Of a DNA stretch of 64,000 bases, positions 15,232 through 22,733 are shown in pieces. This DNA comes from Lentisphaerae bacterium GWF2_49_21. GTDB lineage: Bacteria; Verrucomicrobiota; Lentisphaeria; Victivallales; GWF2-50-93. Each line of letters starts with the position of its first letter. Within the stretch, counting starts at the first letter, position 1. The notes under the pieces are model-generated. The model was not told the origin of the DNA, did not search any database, and was given only the letters and a program-made list of their open reading frames with translations. A program made the position numbers and the translations under genes. The stretch is taken from contig MHBH01000040.1 of NCBI GenBank assembly GCA_001804805.1, forward strand, positions 1 to 64,000. The letters are read 5' to 3'.

Positions 15232-16968
15232 ATGATAAAACTTAGAATAAATGGAATGCCTGTGACGGCCGAGGAGAATTCTACAATCCTCCAGGCCGCC
15301 AGGAAGCTTGACATAAAGATCCCGACCCTCTGCCATCTGGAGCTTGACTGCTTCAACCTCGAGCACAGGATCGGCTCGTGCCGAGTCTGCATGGTCGAGG
15401 TCTCCGGAAGGCGCAACCTTGCTCCCGCATGCTGTACGCCTGTCGAGGAGGGCATGGAAGTCAGGACACATACTCTCAGGGCCATCAACGCACGCAGGAC
15501 CATGCTCGATCTCCTTCTTTCAAACCATCCGAAGGACTGCCTCACATGCGAGAAGAACCTCGACTGCGAACTCCAGGCGCTCGCCCAGGAAATGGGGCTT
15601 CATAAGATCATCTACAAGGGTGAACAGTCGAAGCGGTCCATAGACCTCGCCAACGAATCAATTGTCAGAGACATGAACAAGTGCATAATGTGCCGACGCT
15701 GCGAGACCGCCTGCAATACCATCCAGACCGTCGGAATACTTTCCGGTGTCAGGAGAGGTTTCAACTCCATCGTTTCAACTGCATCTGAAAAACCGCTCGC
15801 GGACACGAAGTGCACTTTCTGCGGACAGTGCGTCTCGGCATGCCCTGTCGGAGCGCTGACAGAAATGAACAGGACCTACGACGTCTGGCGCGCGCTGAAC
15901 GATGAGACGAAACAGGTGATAGTCCAGACAGCTCCGGCTGTACGCGTAGCTCTCGGCGAGGAATTCGGAATGGAGCCGGGCTCTGTCAGCACCGGCAAGA
16001 TGGTGACAGCCCTGCGCATGCTCGGATTCGACAAGGTGTTCGACACTGATTTCGCCGCCGACCTTACAATTATGGAGGAGACCACTGAATTCGTAAAGAG
16101 GCTGAAGGAAAATAAAAATCTTCCTATTCTCACATCATGCTGCCCCGGCTGGGTCAAATTCTTCGAGCATCAGTTCCCGGACCTCCTGCATATCCCTTCG
16201 ACAGCCAAGTCGCCCCAGCAGATGTTCGGAGCAATGGCGAAAACCTATTATGCGAAGAAACTCGGTGTTGAACCGAAAGAAATAACAGTCGTGTCCGTCA
16301 TGCCATGCCTCGCCAAGAAATACGAGGCGGCACGTTCGGAATTCTCTAGGGATGGAGTGAGGGACGTGGACATCGTGATCTCCACCCGCGAACTTGCGAA
16401 CATGCTCAAGGAGGCGGGAATCCAGTTCAACGACCTCCGCAATTCCGCCTTTGACAATCCTCTCGGTGAATCAACCGGTGCCGGTGTGATATTCGGATCG
16501 ACGGGCGGTGTGCTTGAGGCCGTCCTTCGCACAGCAGCCGACTGGCTCAGTGGAAAAGAACTCAATGATATTGATTTCGAGGAGATACGCGGAATTTCCG
16601 GGATAAAGGAGGCGACTGTAAAAGTAGCCGGCAAGGAAATCAGGGTGGCGATAGCGTCAGGACTCGGTAACGCCAGGATGCTTCTTGAAAAGATACGCAG
16701 GGGCGAATCGAAATATCACGCAATTGAAATCATGGCATGCCCCGGAGGCTGTCTCAACGGCGGCGGCCAGCCATATATCCATGGAGATACGAGCATCCTT
16801 GAGAAGCGCCGCCAGGCGATCTACGAAGAGGACCGCAACAAGACGATCCGCAAGTCCCATGAGAATCCTTATATCCAGAAGCTATACCGTGAATTCCTAG
16901 GCGAACCCGGAAGCCATCTCGCCCACGAACTCCTGCACACCCATTACACAGCAAGAAAGAACGAGTAA
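15232..16968 (+). CDS. hydA: Bifurcating [FeFe] hydrogenase catalytic subunit
   Basis: A 578-residue iron-only hydrogenase. Domains in order are a [2Fe-2S] ferredoxin (Cys 34-68), a His-Cys [4Fe-4S] site (HPKDCLTCEKNLDC), two [4Fe-4S] clusters (CIMCRRCETAC; CTFCGQCVSACP), and the H-cluster domain with L1 TSCCPGW, L2 MPCLAKKYE and L3 MACPGGCLNGGGQP. The proton-transfer Cys in TSCCPGW is kept. It ends after the small-subunit-like tail (HENPYIQKLYREFL) and lacks the extra C-terminal [2Fe-2S] domain of Thermotoga HydA. Together with HydB and HydC it should couple NADH and ferredoxin to H2. The start abuts a repeat pair and has no clear ribosome binding site. Confidence 0.93.
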   Translation: MIKLRINGMPVTAEENSTILQAARKLDIKIPTLCHLELDCFNLEHRIGSCRVCMVEVSGRRNLAPACCTPVEEGMEVRTHTLRAINARRTMLDLLLSNHPKDCLTCEKNLDCELQALAQEMGLHKIIYKGEQSKRSIDLANESIVRDMNKCIMCRRCETACNTIQTVGILSGVRRGFNSIVSTASEKPLADTKCTFCGQCVSACPVGALTEMNRTYDVWRALNDETKQVIVQTAPAVRVALGEEFGMEPGSVSTGKMVTALRMLGFDKVFDTDFAADLTIMEETTEFVKRLKENKNLPILTSCCPGWVKFFEHQFPDLLHIPSTAKSPQQMFGAMAKTYYAKKLGVEPKEITVVSVMPCLAKKYEAARSEFSRDGVRDVDIVISTRELANMLKEAGIQFNDLRNSAFDNPLGESTGAGVIFGSTGGVLEAVLRTAADWLSGKELNDIDFEEIRGISGIKEATVKVAGKEIRVAIASGLGNARMLLEKIRRGESKYHAIEIMACPGGCLNGGGQPYIHGDTSILEKRRQAIYEEDRNKTIRKSHENPYIQKLYREFLGEPGSHLAHELLHTHYTARKNE

Positions 16969-16973
16969 CGGAG

Positions 16974-17060
16974 TGCCGGCGTCTCGTCGGTTGCCTGTGG
17001 CTTTTCCTCTTCGAATCTCGTTTGTAGTATGTCGCGTCGTAATGAGTTAACTCGTCGATA
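16974..17060. repeat. Hairpin repeat fragments after hydA
   Basis: GGAGTGCCGGCGTCTCGTCGG matches the GGAGCGCCGGCGTCTCGCCGGC element (4532, 20793 reversed) with two differences. It is followed by TCGTTTGTAGTATGTCGCGTCG, related to the TTGTAGTCAATGTCGC elements, and by a GAGTTAACTC palindrome. Most likely decayed copies. Confidence 0.5.
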
Positions 17061-17161
17061 CAGATTGCATCAACTCCGTCGGCGTGCTAAATTCCATGCG
17101 AATTGAGGCTGATTTTCATTAGTTAACCGCATCGTAATGCAAGTAATCCAAGGGGTGCAAA

Positions 17162-17779
17162 ATGCTTTTTCCCCAGAAGTCGATTCCGGACTCCAAATGG
17201 AAAATATTTATCAATATCCTTGTATTTCTTTTTTTGTTTCTACCTATGGCCACGGGGGAGGAGAAACAAAGAGAAAAGTATTTTTCTGAAGCTGGACACT
17301 TCAGTTTTACTCTTCCGAATGACTGGTCTCCAATGCCCGATTCAAAGATGCAGACACTTAATAATGGAAAAACCGCAATATATCAGTTTCAAGGAGGTTT
17401 CATTGATGATAAATCATCCTCCCCTAAAGTATACATGCTTCTTCAAGTAAAACAGCGACCTGCCGAACCCGTTGAAAAGATTGAAGTATATAAGAAGGCG
17501 GCAATCAAGGTTGATAACCTTTCGATTATTGCAGATGTCATAATCAAGAAAGAATACCGGATAAAGAAAGAATTCTATTCTCCAAAACACGATGTTTTTT
17601 TGATGATCACAGGTGAATCGCCACAACTTTCCGTGATGGTGAAGAAATTTGCAAGCTATGGATATTTCATCATGCATTTCTACCTCGGGAATGACCCCGG
17701 GAAACATCTGCAAGACATTGAACTTCTCCTCTCGAGCATTCATGAAGATATTTCAGAAAAAGAAAAGCAAGGTCGCTAA
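17162..17779 (+). CDS. Exported protein of unknown function
   Basis: This 205-residue protein has a basic N-terminus, a hydrophobic segment (about residues 14-30, IFINILVFLFLFLPMATG) that looks like a cleavable signal, and a mixed alpha/beta soluble body. Its beginning (YFSEAGHFSFTLPNDWSPMPD) is like the opening of small exported proteins that carry a PsbP/DUF1795-like fold, but the match is from memory and weak. AGGGG six bases before the ATG supports the start. It is alone; no partner is evident. Confidence 0.5.
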   Translation: MLFPQKSIPDSKWKIFINILVFLFLFLPMATGEEKQREKYFSEAGHFSFTLPNDWSPMPDSKMQTLNNGKTAIYQFQGGFIDDKSSSPKVYMLLQVKQRPAEPVEKIEVYKKAAIKVDNLSIIADVIIKKEYRIKKEFYSPKHDVFLMITGESPQLSVMVKKFASYGYFIMHFYLGNDPGKHLQDIELLLSSIHEDISEKEKQGR

Positions 17780-18144
17780 CAAGTGAATGTTCTGCTGACT
17801 CCTTACAGTCGCCAGCAGATTCTTAAAACATTAAGAAAGGAGGGAATTTCATGCAGTCTGCGCTTTGTTTTCAGGGCTAAAAGAGAAAGCGGTGACTTTG
17901 TCACGCGCACTCCCGCGGTCAGGCCAAAACGCCTGACGTAAATACAAAAGAAAGACAAGAGATAAATTCTTAACAGGTTTGCTGCTCCCCACCGCGAGGA
18001 TCGCGGTGGAAGGCCATGGCGTGTGCGCCCGGCAGTGCGCTCTACTAGAGGGTGGAAGTCCCTTGCATACCCATCAGGGGGAAATGCTACCGATAATTGA
18101 AATTGAAATTATCTGTGGTATCATATGAAAAATGGAGTTATCCA
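17780..18144. other. Non-coding stretch with hairpins and a possible intron scrap
   Basis: No gene is seen. The stretch has hairpins GTGAC-TTT-GTCAC (about 17892-17904), GTCAGGCCAAAACGCCTGAC (17919-17938) and CCACCGCGAGGATCGCGGTGG (about 17990-18010), then a segment resembling the 5' end of a group II intron (18021-18092). The promoter for the toxin-antitoxin pair must lie at its right end. Confidence 0.5.
18021..18092 (+). mobile_element. Possible 5' fragment of a group II intron
   Basis: The run beginning GTGTGCGCCCGGCA and continuing with AGAGGGTGGAAGTCCC is worded like the start of domain I of bacterial group II introns (consensus from memory GTGCGCCCxGCA...AGGGTGAGAGTCCC). It lies directly after a terminator-like hairpin, the usual target of class C introns. 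No reverse transcriptase and no domain V are present, so it would be a remnant. Confidence 0.4.
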
Positions 18145-18384
18145 ATGACATCTTTAGCCATGACTAATAAGATCTACGAACAGGCCCTCGACTTGCCAGC
18201 TGACGACCGCATGGTTCTTATAGATAAACTCCTCCATAGTGCGAATTTGCCGACGCAGATGGAAATTGACAAGTTATGGGCAGAAGAAGTTGAAAAGAGA
18301 AGCAAAGACATTGAATCAGGCAAAGCAAAACTAATTCCTGGCGAAGAAGTTTTCAGAAAAATACGGAAAAGGTTTGGCAAATGA
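18145..18384 (+). CDS. Antitoxin of a RelE/ParE-type module
   Basis: A 79-residue protein of the putative addiction-module component family (Unstab_antitox type). It has the conserved start KIYEQALDLPADDRMVLIDKLL, then a helix rich in charged residues (LWAEEVEKRSKDIESGKAKLIPGEEVF). The ATG at 18145 is preferred because GGAG lies eight bases upstream; the frame is open from 18097. It overlaps the toxin gene by ATGA, the standard antitoxin-toxin coupling. It would bind and neutralise the toxin and repress its own promoter. Confidence 0.82.
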   Translation: MTSLAMTNKIYEQALDLPADDRMVLIDKLLHSANLPTQMEIDKLWAEEVEKRSKDIESGKAKLIPGEEVFRKIRKRFGK

Positions 18385-18671
18385 GGTTCAGTTTTCATGA
18401 ACTTGCTGAAACTGAACTCGTATCGGCAATAGAATATTATGAAAGTTGCCAGACTGGACTTGGGTTTTCTTTTTCCGAAGAAGTATATGCTACGATCGAG
18501 CGAGTATGCCAATTCCCCTTGGCATGGGAGTCGATTGATACCAGAACACGACGTTGCCTTACCAGCCGCTTCCCTTATGGAATTCTTTATCGCATCTCAG
18601 AAAGTGAAATAAGAATCATGGCGATAATGAACTTGCATAGAAAACCCGGGTATTGGAAAAACAGAAAGTAG
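18381..18671 (+). CDS. RelE/ParE family toxin
   Basis: A 96-residue protein of the plasmid-stabilisation/ParE fold. Typical family features are FHELAETELVSAIEYYES at the N-terminus, LGFSFSEEV, and the C-terminal RRCLTSRFPYGILYRISESEIRIMAIMNLHRKPGYW. ParE members attack gyrase and RelE members cut mRNA on the ribosome; the sequence does not decide between them. The gene starts inside the antitoxin stop codon. The pair sits in an accessory stretch next to a possible intron scrap. Confidence 0.85.
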   Translation: MRFSFHELAETELVSAIEYYESCQTGLGFSFSEEVYATIERVCQFPLAWESIDTRTRRCLTSRFPYGILYRISESEIRIMAIMNLHRKPGYWKNRK

Positions 18672-18857
18672 ATCCGCAGAACCATTGCCATTCATCCAAC
18701 CCCGCATCCCCCCCCCCGAGGCGGACAGGTCGCAATGTGGATGATGATGGAGCGTTCAGCGCGGTGGCTCGAACTGAACAGGCAGCAAGAAATAGCTTGC
18801 TGATTCCAGGTCGGCAATCTTGACTCTTCGCCAATTCCGGATTACTTTCAACGGATT

Positions 18858-19274
18858 ATGAAAATTGAAAATTCCATCTGTTGCCTTTCGGTCACCATGA
18901 AACGACTGCTGATTATCGTTCTGGTGGCCATTGCCTTCATGGGAACTGGAATTCCAAAGGCCAAGGCGATGGATCCGGTGACGATTGGCATACTTGCGCC
19001 AATAATACTGCCATACGCGATACCTGTTGCCGAAGCCGCACTCAAGTACGCATTCAAGGGCCTGGTAAATGCAGCCAAGGGAACACCTTATATATTACAG
19101 GATATGATCGGGGTTTTCCTGCTCCCGGTCGGTTTCCTGGAAGTCACCCTTGGATTGCCTTTTGGCCTTTTCGCAAACGGATGTTCAAATATCGGGGCGG
19201 GGATTGTGGCTCCATTCAAGCTCGGGTTCCATACGTTCATGCTAATCCCAAGAATGTTCTGCCTTTACCAATAG
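18858..19274 (+). CDS. Small exported or membrane protein of unknown function
   Basis: A 138-residue frame; a likelier start is the internal ATG at 18897 (MKRLLIIVLVAIAFMGTGIPKAKA), which gives a clean signal peptide with an AKA cleavage site. The mature part is hydrophobic and Gly/Pro-rich, with two or three possible membrane-active segments (IGILAPIILPYAIPVAEAALKYA; GVFLLPVGFLEVTLGLPFGLFANG). No ribosome binding site is clear for either start. I do not recognise a family; it might be a small envelope protein. Confidence 0.45.
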   Translation: MKIENSICCLSVTMKRLLIIVLVAIAFMGTGIPKAKAMDPVTIGILAPIILPYAIPVAEAALKYAFKGLVNAAKGTPYILQDMIGVFLLPVGFLEVTLGLPFGLFANGCSNIGAGIVAPFKLGFHTFMLIPRMFCLYQ

Positions 19275-19392
19275 AGGTTCCCTAAAGAATCCTCCTGGCG
19301 ACCAGCCTATCTCCGCCGCAAGCAATGGGGTATTACGGACGCCCTGCGTCGCCTCGTGGCGGGCCGGAGATTCTTTAAATCAAAAATGTTTT

Positions 19393-20658
19393 TCATCCTG
19401 CTTCCGGCAGCTCAGCCCATCTTGTCGTGTAGTGCGGAGAGCATCTTTCCCTTGCCATCGCCCAGCTCTTGCTCACGCCTTCGCTTGCGTAGAAGACGCT
19501 GCCGTCCCCGAAACGCCTGTTTATTGAGTCTATTGTCTCCGAAAGCATGCAGCTTTTTGCGAGATCCGCAGATTTTCGATCGAAGAGACCAAGCTGTTCA
19601 GCTCCTGCAGGGACGAGTTCCGTGAATATGATTCCAGCCTTCTTGTAGATGAAATCCTTCCTGAAGATCCCTTTCAGGAGCGGAAGCGTGTACCGTATGA
19701 GCTCCCCGGTGGAATTTGAAGGAGGAAGGATTTCATGACTGGCCGAATTGAAGTAGTACGGGCATTTCTTCCTGAAGATTCCAGTGTCAAGGAATACCGT
19801 GACCAGCCCAGCGGAAAGCTTTTCATGCCTCAGCCGTTCCGCCGCATCTGCCGTGTACAAGGAAACCGCCTCGGACAAGTCCTCAAGAGTTGAAACGTCC
19901 TTTCCGAAGGAACGGGAACAGCAGACGCTTTTCCGCTGGGCAGGGGCGTCATCGAGCTTTATGCAGGGGGTTCCACGGAGCTCCATGACCGTGCGAAGTC
20001 CGCAGATGCCGAGCAACCTTCTTATTTTCGAATCTTCGGCATTTACCATGTCCAATGCGGTGTGAATCCCTTCTTTTTTAAGACGCAAGGAGAGGTTCCT
20101 TCCTATACCCCAGATATCTGCAGTCTCGGTCTTGGCAAGCGAGGCTTTTATTTTTTCGTCATTGTCGAAGAGGAACACGCCGCCCGACAAGGGATTCTTT
20201 TTTGCTGTCCGGTTTGCGAGTTTCGCAAGAGTCTTGGTCTTGGCGATGCCTATGCTGACGGGAATCCCCGTCCATTGCCCTACTCTTTTGCGGATTTCGC
20301 AGGCAAGCGGTTCCATCCTGCCGGACTTGAGGTGTGAGAAGTCCAGGAACGCCTCGTCGATGGAATAGATTTCTATTTCCGGGGCGAATTCAGAGAGTAT
20401 CGACATCACCCTGTTCGACATGTCGCCGTAGAGCGTGTAGTTCGAGGAGAAGACGCGGACATCGTACCTGTCGATGACATCCCTGACCTGGAAGAACGGA
20501 TTCCCCATTCCTATGCCGATCGCTTTTGCCTCCTCGGAACGCGCGACTATGCAGCCGTCGTTGTTTGAAAGCACTACGACAGGCTTGCCTTCGAGCTTCG
20601 GATCGAAGGCCCGTTCACACGAGACATAGAAGTTGTTGCAGTCGACCAGGGCGAACAT
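19393..20658 (-). CDS. umuC: Translesion DNA polymerase V catalytic subunit
   Basis: A Y-family polymerase of about 421 residues. Key motifs are [19 protein letters not shown] (first metal Asp and steric gate region), [11 protein letters not shown], and [12 protein letters not shown] with the catalytic Asp-Glu. A helix-hairpin-helix segment ([20 protein letters not shown]) and the little-finger domain follow. The C-terminal UmuC tail is present. I prefer the ATG at 20658 (MFALVDCNN, the family start) over the TTG at 20679. It follows umuD on the same strand, with a block of hairpin repeats between them. It should act after RecA-driven cleavage of UmuD. Confidence 0.9.
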   Translation of the reverse strand: MFALVDCNNFYVSCERAFDPKLEGKPVVVLSNNDGCIVARSEEAKAIGIGMGNPFFQVRDVIDRYDVRVFSSNYTLYGDMSNRVMSILSEFAPEIEIYSIDEAFLDFSHLKSGRMEPLACEIRKRVGQWTGIPVSIGIAKTKTLAKLANRTAKKNPLSGGVFLFDNDEKIKASLAKTETADIWGIGRNLSLRLKKEGIHTALDMVNAEDSKIRRLLGICGLRTVMELRGTPCIKLDDAPAQRKSVCCSRSFGKDVSTLEDLSEAVSLYTADAAERLRHEKLSAGLVTVFLDTGIFRKKCPYYFNSASHEILPPSNSTGELIRYTLPLLKGIFRKDFIYKKAGIIFTELVPAGAEQLGLFDRKSADLAKSCMLSETIDSINRRFGDGSVFYASEGVSKSWAMARERCSPHYTTRWAELPEAG

Positions 20659-20690
20659 GGGAACATTTCCGATTTTCAATTGCCAGTTTT

Positions 20691-20812
20691 AAGACACGCT
20701 AAAGCTGTGAACTCCAACAAGAGTCTTCCATTCCTCAGTTCAATAATGTGGTACAGGCGTCTCGCCTGTAATTTTGAATAAAGTTCTAATTGCCGGCGAG
20801 ACGCCGGCGCTC
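20691..20812. repeat. Three hairpin repeats between umuD and umuC
   Basis: In order: AAGACACGCTAAAGCTGTG with ACTCCAACAA (20691-20720); a 28-base element with ACAGGCGTCTCGCCTGT (20745-20772) identical to 4564-4591; and GCCGGCGAGACGCCGGC with GCTCC (about 20791-20812). They split the umuDC operon without blocking it, assuming umuC has no promoter of its own. Confidence 0.75.
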
Positions 20813-20864
20813 CTTTAAATTCCCGAATTTCCAATTTCGTATTCCAAGTTTCAAGTATCGCGTA

Positions 20865-21272
20865 TCAAGTCACCGTATTGTGTATCACATACGTCACCAC
20901 GCCCCATATCCTGAGATCGCTTTCATCTTTTATTTCGATAGGCTTGTGATGTTTGTTTTCCGGGACAAGCGATATTCCGCCATCGGAAATGCGCAGCCTC
21001 TTCACGGTGAACTCGCCGTTGATGGAGGCGATCACGACATTCGAATCAGACGCCTTCAGCGCCCGGTCGACTATCAGGATGTCACCATGGAAAATCCCGG
21101 CGCCTGTCATTGAATCCCCCGAAGCCCTGACAAAGAAAGTCGCTGCCGGATGCTTTACCAGATGTTCGTTCAGGTCGAGCTTGCCTTCGATGTAGTCGCT
21201 TGCAGGCGAGGGGAAGCCTGCCGGAACCGGCCCTGCAAAGAGGATGGGATTTTCTTTCGTCATGCTTTTCAT
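20865..21272 (-). CDS. umuD: UmuD-like self-cleaving SOS protein
   Basis: An S24-family peptidase of about 135 residues. The cleavage region is PAGFPSPASDYIE: the bond is Ala-Gly, as in LexA, rather than the Cys-Gly of E. coli UmuD. The catalytic Ser is in RASGDSM and the Lys in GEFTVKRL. There is no DNA-binding domain, which separates it from LexA. The start at 21272 (ATG) is likelier than the TTG at 21308. The 5' leader carries a dispersed hairpin element. A consensus-like promoter sits about 80-110 bases upstream of the ATG. Confidence 0.85.
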   Translation of the reverse strand: MKSMTKENPILFAGPVPAGFPSPASDYIEGKLDLNEHLVKHPAATFFVRASGDSMTGAGIFHGDILIVDRALKASDSNVVIASINGEFTVKRLRISDGGISLVPENKHHKPIEIKDESDLRIWGVVTYVIHNTVT

Positions 21273-21298
21273 GTTATTGCGTGTTCCCTTTCTCTCAA

Positions 21299-21330
21299 GA
21301 ACAGCCAATAATGGCTTAACTACGAACAGG
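21299..21330. repeat. Hairpin element in the umuD leader
   Basis: AGAACAGCCAATAATGGCT followed by TAACTACGAACA, nearly identical to the copy at 274-300. The stem is AGCCA/TGGCT with an ATAA loop. Its flanks (GTTCTT and GTAGT on the other strand) match those of the GCAA-loop elements at 6304, 6531, 36288 and 36421. Confidence 0.7.
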
Positions 21331-21349
21331 GAAAACTTTCATCAAGAGG

Positions 21350-21379
21350 ATTATATAATATATGTTAGTGCAATGTCAA
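21350..21379 (-). promoter_or_regulatory. Consensus promoter for umuDC
   Basis: On the minus strand TTGACA (21379-21374) and TATAAT (21355-21350) are separated by 18 bases, a full match to sigma-70 boxes. It points at umuD. An SOS repressor site would be expected to overlap it, but I cannot assign one. Confidence 0.75.
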
Positions 21380-21382
21380 GGT

Positions 21383-21420
21383 ATATTTTTAGAAAAGATT
21401 TCTAATCTTTCTAAAAATAT
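21383..21420. repeat. Inverted repeat over the end of the deacetylase gene
   Basis: Arms ATATTTTTAGAAAAGATT and AATCTTTCTAAAAATAT pair over 17 bases with one extra A, with a three-base loop. They encode the last residues of the deacetylase (NIFRKIRNLF) and include its stop codon. The edges are AT-rich (ATATTTTT), as in the other members of this class. Confidence 0.75.
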
Positions 21421-22402
21421 TGCTGGAGTAGATGGCGAGCTGTTTCTTGAAGCCTGCGAGGGTCGCAGGCGCGGCGATCCGGGGGATCATGTCGGGGGAG
21501 GTTTTTTCCGTGACGGCGTCCTTCTCCATGGTGAAAAGCATCTTGAACCCGCATTTTTTTGCGATGCGGATGCTCGTGTCGGAATATTGCCCCCAGGGCC
21601 AGAAGAGCGATGACGTCTCAGTGCCGAGAGTCTCAAGGATCGTCCTCCTGCAGGCTGTCATGTCCTCCTCAATACGTTTTTCGAACTCCTCGTCGGACTC
21701 GAGTACTTTCACTGGGGACTGATGTTCCTGGCAGAGCTTGATCCTTTCAGTGTTGGAACTGGCCTTCCTGAGGGAATCCTTCAGGTCTTCGCTCATGACA
21801 GTCCTTTTGTTGGACAGAATGCTTTTGAAGGAGACCTTCGGTGCTCCGGGAAATGGCGGTTCCCCAAGGGCGAACTCCATCGTCCAATGGGGCTTCTCCG
21901 GATAAAATCCTTTTATCTTGTCGAAACTGGAGTAGCAGCCGAAATGGGAATTGCCATGGGCCTGGATCTCCCAGGCGCCGGAATTATGCATCTCCAGGAT
22001 TTCATTCCAGTTAAGAAAGGGCCTGGCCCCCCTGCCATACACTGCATCTTCTAGCGCCTTCTTCGAATCGATTATCTCATATGTCAAGTCGCTGCGGATG
22101 CTGCGCCCCTTGGCGTTGAGCAGGCCCGTGTTCAATGCCAGCACGGCTTTTGTGGAATATCTTCTCAGGATCGGGGTCGCCCATATGAGATTGTCGCCCC
22201 AGCCGTCGTCGAAGGTCAGCATTGCATATTTGTCATGAGGCATAAGTTTGCCGCTGAAGAACAGGGCGAGTTCCTCGGTGCCGATGGTCCTGTATCCTGT
22301 TTTGGCGAGATAGGCGATCTGCCGTTCGAAGACGTCGGCGCTGACGGCCGCTGAAGACGGCTTTGGCAGGACTCGGTGATATGCCAGGATGAGAATATTC
22401 AT
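21389..22402 (-). CDS. Polysaccharide deacetylase family protein
   Basis: A 337-residue protein of the NodB homology (carbohydrate esterase 4) family. It starts with ILAYHRVLP, then has the metal Asp motif LTFDDGWGDN (near residue 64), the His motif IQAHGNSHFG (near residue 145), and the late FWPWGQYSDTSIRIAKKCGF. A large insert between these motifs (PHWTMEFALGEPPFPGAP... up to about residue 245) is longer than in the smallest members. No signal peptide is seen. It would remove acetyl groups from a glycan, perhaps in envelope polysaccharide synthesis. The end of the gene is an inverted repeat. Confidence 0.78.
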   Translation of the reverse strand: MNILILAYHRVLPKPSSAAVSADVFERQIAYLAKTGYRTIGTEELALFFSGKLMPHDKYAMLTFDDGWGDNLIWATPILRRYSTKAVLALNTGLLNAKGRSIRSDLTYEIIDSKKALEDAVYGRGARPFLNWNEILEMHNSGAWEIQAHGNSHFGCYSSFDKIKGFYPEKPHWTMEFALGEPPFPGAPKVSFKSILSNKRTVMSEDLKDSLRKASSNTERIKLCQEHQSPVKVLESDEEFEKRIEEDMTACRRTILETLGTETSSLFWPWGQYSDTSIRIAKKCGFKMLFTMEKDAVTEKTSPDMIPRIAAPATLAGFKKQLAIYSSNIFRKIRNLF

Positions 22403-22733
22403 TTCAGATTGCCAATTGCCAATTTTAGATTATAAGACACGCTTCCACCTTCGCTAAGATGCTACGGTGGACACGGAAAGCCGTGAACTCCAACGAATTT
22501 CAATCTTGCCGCGCCGTAGCATTTTAGCGAAGGCGGGTATCAAGCATCAAGTATCGTATTCTCTGTTACAGGTTCCAATCCTCATATTCTACCATCGTTT
22601 CGCCGTTTCGCCCAGTCAATGATGCTTTTTCCCGAAGTTATACTCTTAAAATTATATGGCAACAGTGTTGAAAAAAACTCTATAAGATATAAGATTTACT
22701 TTTCCCATAAAAATTAATACAGGAGATTTACAT
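22403..22733. other. Intergenic region with nested hairpin repeats and the purH leader
   Basis: The left half holds the nested element at 22434-22497 and a reversed TTCGCT-type hairpin at 22512-22535. The right half is AT-rich. It may hold the purH promoter (TTGAAA near 22669 and TATAAG near 22690, with poor spacing) and ends with AGGAG eight bases before the purH ATG. Confidence 0.5.
22434..22497. repeat. Repeat within a repeat
   Basis: An AAGACACG...AGCCGTGAACTCCAACGAA element, whose other copies are compact (20691-20720; 34761-34793 reversed), here contains a second hairpin in its loop: CCACC-TTCGCTAAGATGCTAC-GGTGG at 22445-22470. The inner hairpin recurs at 34715-34738, 22512-22535 and 50601-50635 with the stem CGCC/GGCG instead. 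Confidence 0.75.
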
